This document shows positions 6,766-8,872 of a DNA stretch of 8,872 bases, one piece after another (within the stretch, counting starts at the first letter, position 1; each line of letters starts with the position of its first letter). The DNA comes from Clostridium sp. CAG:1193. Lineage in GTDB: Bacteria > Bacillota_I > Bacilli_A > RF39 > UBA660. The notes beneath the pieces were generated by a model. That model worked only from the letters and a program-made list of their open reading frames with translations, had not been told where the DNA came from and searched no databases. A program made the translations under genes and the position numbers. The DNA is taken from the NCBI GenBank assembly GCA_000436255.1, contig HF990763.1, forward strand, positions 1 through 8,872, given 5' to 3'.

Positions 6766-7554
6766 TTATATAAATGTGTGCATAATCATATATGCTAATA
6801 TAACAAATATACTACTATCTAATCTATCTAATATTCCACCATGACCAGGCATTAAATTAGAAAAATCTTTTATTTTATAATGTCTTTTAATTGATGAAAA
6901 TACAAGATCACCAAATTGACCAATTAATGATAATAATAATGTTACTAATATAAGTATAAAAATATTACTCTTCATTACACAAAAATAATAAAATACTACT
7001 GGTATTAGTGTTCCAAAAAATGTACCAATTATCATACCTTCTACACTCTTTTTAGGTGAAATACTTGGAATTAACTTAGTTTTTCCATATTTACTACCAC
7101 CTATATAAGCAAAAGTATCAGTAATTGATGTTACAAATAATAAGTATAAAAGAATATATAAACTCTCATCCCTAACTATTATAAATGAATTAAATGATAT
7201 AAACATAAATATTAAAGATGCAAACAAAAATAAAGCATCATTCATATTATATACATTATCATCATGTAACATAATAACTGGTAAAAATAAGACAAATATA
7301 CTTAAAATTATTAAATTTATATTTATTGCAAAAGTAGTATTTAAAAGCATGAAATCTTCAACCATAAAAACTAAAAACAATAAATAAACCATATATTTAA
7401 TAAAATTAGGAACTTTACTTCTTAAATTCATAAGTTCTTTTAAACCTAAAATACCAAGTACAAAAGCAAGGACTCTAAAGTATGGGCCTCCTAATAATAC
7501 AAAAGGTACAGTTATTAATAATGCTACTACAGCACTTATTACTCTTTCTTTCAT
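6766..7554 (-). CDS. cdsA: Phosphatidate cytidylyltransferase (CDP-diacylglycerol synthase)
   Basis: It joins CTP and phosphatidic acid to make CDP-diacylglycerol, the precursor of phosphatidylglycerol and other phospholipids, in the membrane. It has 262 residues, mostly hydrophobic, with about eight membrane helices. The family signature is complete at 221-246: SIKR, then KDF, then MPGHGG (235-240) and LDRLD (242-246). DTFAYIGGSKYGKTKL (146-161) is also characteristic. The start follows AGGTGA by 6 nt. Another ATG lies 4 nt upstream in a different frame and is not used for this protein. It is the first gene of a five-gene unit, behind a strong promoter. The usual upstream neighbour uppS is not present; a tRNA terminator is there instead. 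Confidence 0.97.
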   Translation of the reverse strand: MKERVISAVVALLITVPFVLLGGPYFRVLAFVLGILGLKELMNLRSKVPNFIKYMVYLLFLVFMVEDFMLLNTTFAININLIILSIFVLFLPVIMLHDDNVYNMNDALFLFASLIFMFISFNSFIIVRDESLYILLYLLFVTSITDTFAYIGGSKYGKTKLIPSISPKKSVEGMIIGTFFGTLIPVVFYYFCVMKSNIFILILVTLLLSLIGQFGDLVFSSIKRHYKIKDFSNLMPGHGGILDRLDSSIFVILAYMIMHTFI

Positions 7555-7572
7555 CCATTATCACCTATTAAA

Positions 7573-7601
7573 ATTATATTACAATTAATAATTTATATCA
7601 A
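7573..7601 (-). promoter_or_regulatory. Predicted strong promoter of the cdsA operon
   Basis: On the minus strand, TTGATA (7596-7601) and a perfect TATAAT (7573-7578) are separated by exactly 17 nt. The -35 lies directly after the T-tract of the tRNA terminator. The -10 is followed by 6 nt and then the AGGTGA site (7561-7566), so the predicted transcript begins near 7566 with a leader of about 12 nt. Confidence 0.75.
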
Positions 7602-7602
7602 G

Positions 7603-7631
7603 AAAAAAAGAATAATATGTTATTATTCTTT
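7603..7631 (-). terminator. Intrinsic terminator after tRNA-Gln
   Basis: On the minus strand an 11-bp perfect stem, AAAGAATAATA (7621-7631) with TATTATTCTTT (7607-7617), closes a 3-nt loop and runs into a T-rich tract to 7603. Only one G-C pair is present, typical of an AT-rich genome. It begins 8 nt past the CCA end of the tRNA and would end the rpsP-khpA-tRNA transcript. Confidence 0.75.
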
Positions 7632-7639
7632 AAAATCAC

Positions 7640-7714
7640 TGGCTGCCTCGGCTAGATTCGAACTAGCGCGTGCCCGAGTCAGAGTCGGGAGCCTTACCAC
7701 TTGGCTACGAGGCA
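7640..7714 (-). tRNA. tRNA-Gln (anticodon CUG, CCA end encoded)
   Basis: The minus strand folds as a complete 75-nt cloverleaf. The acceptor is TGCCTCG/CGAGGCA. The D arm is GCC-AAGTGGTAA-GGC. The anticodon stem CCCGA/TCGGG holds loop CTCTGAC, giving anticodon CTG, which reads the Gln codon CAG. The variable loop is 5 nt, and the T arm is GCTAG-TTCGAAT-CTAGC. Discriminator G is followed by an encoded CCA. The weak U1-A72 first pair and discriminator G are typical of bacterial tRNA-Gln. It lies 12 nt past the khpA stop with no separate promoter visible, so it is probably cut from the rpsP-khpA transcript or from an unseen promoter inside khpA. Confidence 0.95.
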
Positions 7715-7716
7715 AT

Positions 7717-7759
7717 AAAAAAGAGTTTAAAAACTATCAATATTTATTTTTACTCTTTT
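7717..7759 (-). terminator. Possible weak terminator or processing hairpin between khpA and the tRNA
   Basis: On the minus strand AAAAGAGT (7752-7759) pairs with ACTCTTTT (7719-7726). An inner AAAAA/TTTTT pair (7747-7751 with 7729-7733) follows across a 2-nt bulge, with a 13-nt loop. The run of six T ends at 7717. The left arm encodes the last residues of KhpA. It could lower transcription into the tRNA or simply mark a processing point. Confidence 0.3.
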
Positions 7760-7972
7760 ATTACCATTTAAATATGAACTTGCTTGAACTATAGTTCTTA
7801 TAGAATTAGCGATTTTTCCGCCCTTTCCTATTACAGAACCAATTGAAGAAGCGTCCACTAATACTTCAATTAAAATGCTATCATCCTCTGTATCAAACTC
7901 ACGTACAGAAACACTATCAGCATCCTTAACCAAAGATTTTACCAAAAAACTAGTTAACTCCACTAAATTCAT
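7727..7972 (-). CDS. khpA: KhpA, KH-domain RNA-binding protein
   Basis: A single type-II KH domain (81 residues) with the RNA-contacting GxxG loop as IGKGGK (48-53). Family members bind RNA, often with partner KhpB/Jag, and in streptococci and relatives affect cell division and envelope gene expression. Whether KhpB exists here cannot be seen. The ATG lies 2 nt after the rpsP TAG, and the only site resembling a ribosome-binding sequence is AAGG inside the last rpsP codons, so translation is probably coupled to rpsP. The rpsP-khpA pair is conserved across Bacillota, where rimM and trmD usually follow. Here a tRNA gene follows. Confidence 0.94.
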   Translation of the reverse strand: MNLVELTSFLVKSLVKDADSVSVREFDTEDDSILIEVLVDASSIGSVIGKGGKIANSIRTIVQASSYLNGNKRVKINIDSF

Positions 7973-7974
7973 AA

Positions 7975-8247
7975 CTACTTACCTTGTTTACTTTCATGAA
8001 ATTTCTTCATAACACCATTTTTACTTAACATATCCCTAACAGTGTCAGTAGGTGTAGCACCATTATTTAACCATTTCATTATAGCTTCTTCATCTAATTT
8101 TACATTATCATTTGTTGCAATAGGATTATAAGTACCTAATACTTCAATGAATTTTCCATCTCTTGGATATCTAGAATCAGCAACAACTATACGATAAAAA
8201 GGTCTTTTCTTAGCGCCCATTCTCATTAATCTCATTTTAACTGCCAT
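7975..8247 (-). CDS. rpsP: 30S ribosomal protein S16
   Basis: A small-subunit assembly protein that binds 16S rRNA. Its 90 residues are the normal length. The start MAVKMRLMRMGAKKRPFYRI, followed by VVADSR and the RDGKFIEVLGTYNP stretch (29-42), is the unmistakable S16 N-terminal half. The start has an AAGGAGGAG site about 7 nt upstream, the most canonical ribosome-binding site in the window. It is the first gene of its unit, behind the best promoter here. The ffh and ylxM genes found upstream in many Bacillota are not present. Confidence 0.98.
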   Translation of the reverse strand: MAVKMRLMRMGAKKRPFYRIVVADSRYPRDGKFIEVLGTYNPIATNDNVKLDEEAIMKWLNNGATPTDTVRDMLSKNGVMKKFHESKQGK

Positions 8248-8271
8248 ATAATCTCCTCCTTGTACATATTA

Positions 8272-8300
8272 ATAATAACACTATATATTACTATTGTCAA
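8272..8300 (-). promoter_or_regulatory. Predicted strong promoter of rpsP
   Basis: On the minus strand there is a consensus TTGACA (8295-8300), a 17-nt spacer and TATTAT (8272-8277) preceded by TGT (extended -10). The expected start near 8265 gives a leader of about 18 nt that contains the full ribosome-binding site. There is no room for the long structured leader sometimes found before ribosomal-protein genes. Confidence 0.8.
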
Positions 8301-8328
8301 CCTAAAAAGATGACATTATATAACCAAT

Positions 8329-8356
8329 TAAAAAAGAATTACTATCTGTAATCCTT
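8329..8356 (-). terminator. Intrinsic terminator of the LRR protein gene
   Basis: On the minus strand AAGGATTAC (8348-8356) pairs with GTAATTCTT (8334-8342), with one G-U pair and a 5-nt loop. Together with the end of the stem it yields a run of six T. It lies about 28 nt past the LRR stop codon and separates that gene from the rpsP promoter. Confidence 0.7.
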
Positions 8357-8383
8357 AATTTTATGTATTTTACTTTAAACCTA

Positions 8384-8872
8384 TTAACAAGGTCCTGTAT
8401 TTTGAGATATTTTAATAACATTATCCGTTATACTATCTACATAAAAGTTACCACATGATGATGCACCACTAACTATTTCGTTCCATACATCACTACTATT
8501 TTCAATAATTGAATCATTAGTTATAGTTATTCCTTGATTTTTAGCAAATGCTCTATCTCCTATACTTGTTACACTACTCGGTATCACTACTTCTGTTAAC
8601 TGATTATTTTCAAATGCACCTTCATTTATACTTTCCACACCATTTGATATTGTTAATGATGTTAATTTATTTCTGGCAAATGCACCTCTATCGATAGTTT
8701 TTACACTACCCGGAATTGTTACTTCTATTAGTTGGTTACCAACAAATGCCTCACTTCCTATCCGTGTAACTGTATTTGGTATGGTTACATTCGTTAATTG
8801 ATTGCCATAAAACGCGTATTGGCCTATACCAATAACCGTATCTGGTATTACTACACTTGTTATTCCTAAACC
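8384..8872 (-). CDS. BspA-type leucine-rich repeat protein, C-terminal part (5' end outside window)
   Basis: The frame is open to the window edge, so only the last 162 residues are seen and no real start is present. Five back-to-back 22-residue repeats follow the pattern T-x-V-x-I-P-x-x-V-x-x-I-x-x-x-A-F-x-x-N-Q-L, the LRR_5/BspA (Treponema-type) class. Such proteins are usually secreted or surface-bound and mediate adhesion or protein contacts. After the repeats comes a non-repeat C-terminus of about 48 residues with a WNEIV element, an SSCG cysteine and a final Cys as the very last residue. No LPxTG motif, membrane anchor or Flg_new-type repeat is visible at this end, so any anchor must be N-terminal and unseen. 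Surface location is inference from the family. It is transcribed separately from rpsP. Confidence 0.92.
   Translation of the reverse strand, partial: GLGITSVVIPDTVIGIGQYAFYGNQLTNVTIPNTVTRIGSEAFVGNQLIEVTIPGSVKTIDRGAFARNKLTSLTISNGVESINEGAFENNQLTEVVIPSSVTSIGDRAFAKNQGITITNDSIIENSSDVWNEIVSGASSCGNFYVDSITDNVIKISQNTGPC
8531..8860 (-). repeat. Five tandem 66-nt units encoding LRR repeats
   Basis: The units are 8795-8860, 8729-8794, 8663-8728, 8597-8662 and 8531-8596, each exactly 22 codons. Protein similarity is high (IP..V..I...AF..NQL) while the DNA has drifted; for example the NQ pair is written AAT CAA, AAC CAA and AAT CAG. The array appears old rather than freshly duplicated. More units probably lie past the window edge. 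Confidence 0.85.

Noticed and set aside
8248..8383. Ribosomal-protein leader or riboswitch before rpsP
   Set aside because: The predicted leader is only about 18 nt. The rest is taken by the promoter and the LRR-gene terminator.
8636..8638. GTG at 8638 as the start of an 84-residue protein
   Set aside because: It is an internal valine of the fourth LRR repeat. The frame stays open with four repeats in phase up to the window edge.
8531..8860. Tandem 66-nt repeats as a possible CRISPR array or satellite
   Set aside because: The period is exactly 22 codons with a conserved LRR protein pattern and no constant repeat/variable spacer split.

Overview
The window is a very AT-rich stretch of bacterial chromosome, roughly a quarter to 30% G+C by eye. 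It carries a housekeeping gene set typical of low-GC Bacillota and Mollicutes-like relatives: RNase HIII, lspA-rluD, cdsA-rseP and rpsP-khpA. Trp is encoded by TGG wherever I checked. TGA is used once as a stop (rluD), with TAA and TAG elsewhere, so the standard bacterial code fits better than the mycoplasma code. I cannot name the species. An uncultured gut-type member of the Bacilli/RF39/Erysipelotrichia sphere is a guess from style alone.

Layout: positions 1-246 hold no gene, only hairpins and the rnhC promoter. rnhC is the only plus-strand gene. It converges on the rest across a shared bidirectional terminator. The minus strand, read right to left, holds a partial secreted-type LRR (BspA-like) protein gene at the right edge with its terminator, followed by three compact units. 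Unit 1 is rpsP-khpA-tRNA-Gln(CUG). Unit 2 is cdsA-rseP-orf116-fmt-orf208. Unit 3 is lspA-rluD-rhomboid. Each unit starts with a recognisable promoter and ends in a hairpin plus T-tract. Promoters sit directly behind, or inside, the previous unit's terminator.

The units serve membrane and translation housekeeping. CdsA makes CDP-diacylglycerol for phospholipids. RseP, LspA and the rhomboid are a metallo-, an aspartyl and a serine membrane protease. Fmt formylates initiator tRNA. S16, KhpA, RluD and tRNA-Gln belong to ribosome and RNA biology. The unrecognised proteins are orf116 (soluble, between rseP and fmt) and orf208 (single-pass membrane anchor, last gene of unit 2).

I see no defence system, mobile element, CRISPR array or other obviously new multi-gene system. 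The most interesting points are a repeated promoter layout that puts the AGGTGA ribosome-binding site at the predicted transcript start, the two unknown proteins, the CUG-anticodon tRNA-Gln in an AT-rich genome, and the LRR protein cut by the window edge.
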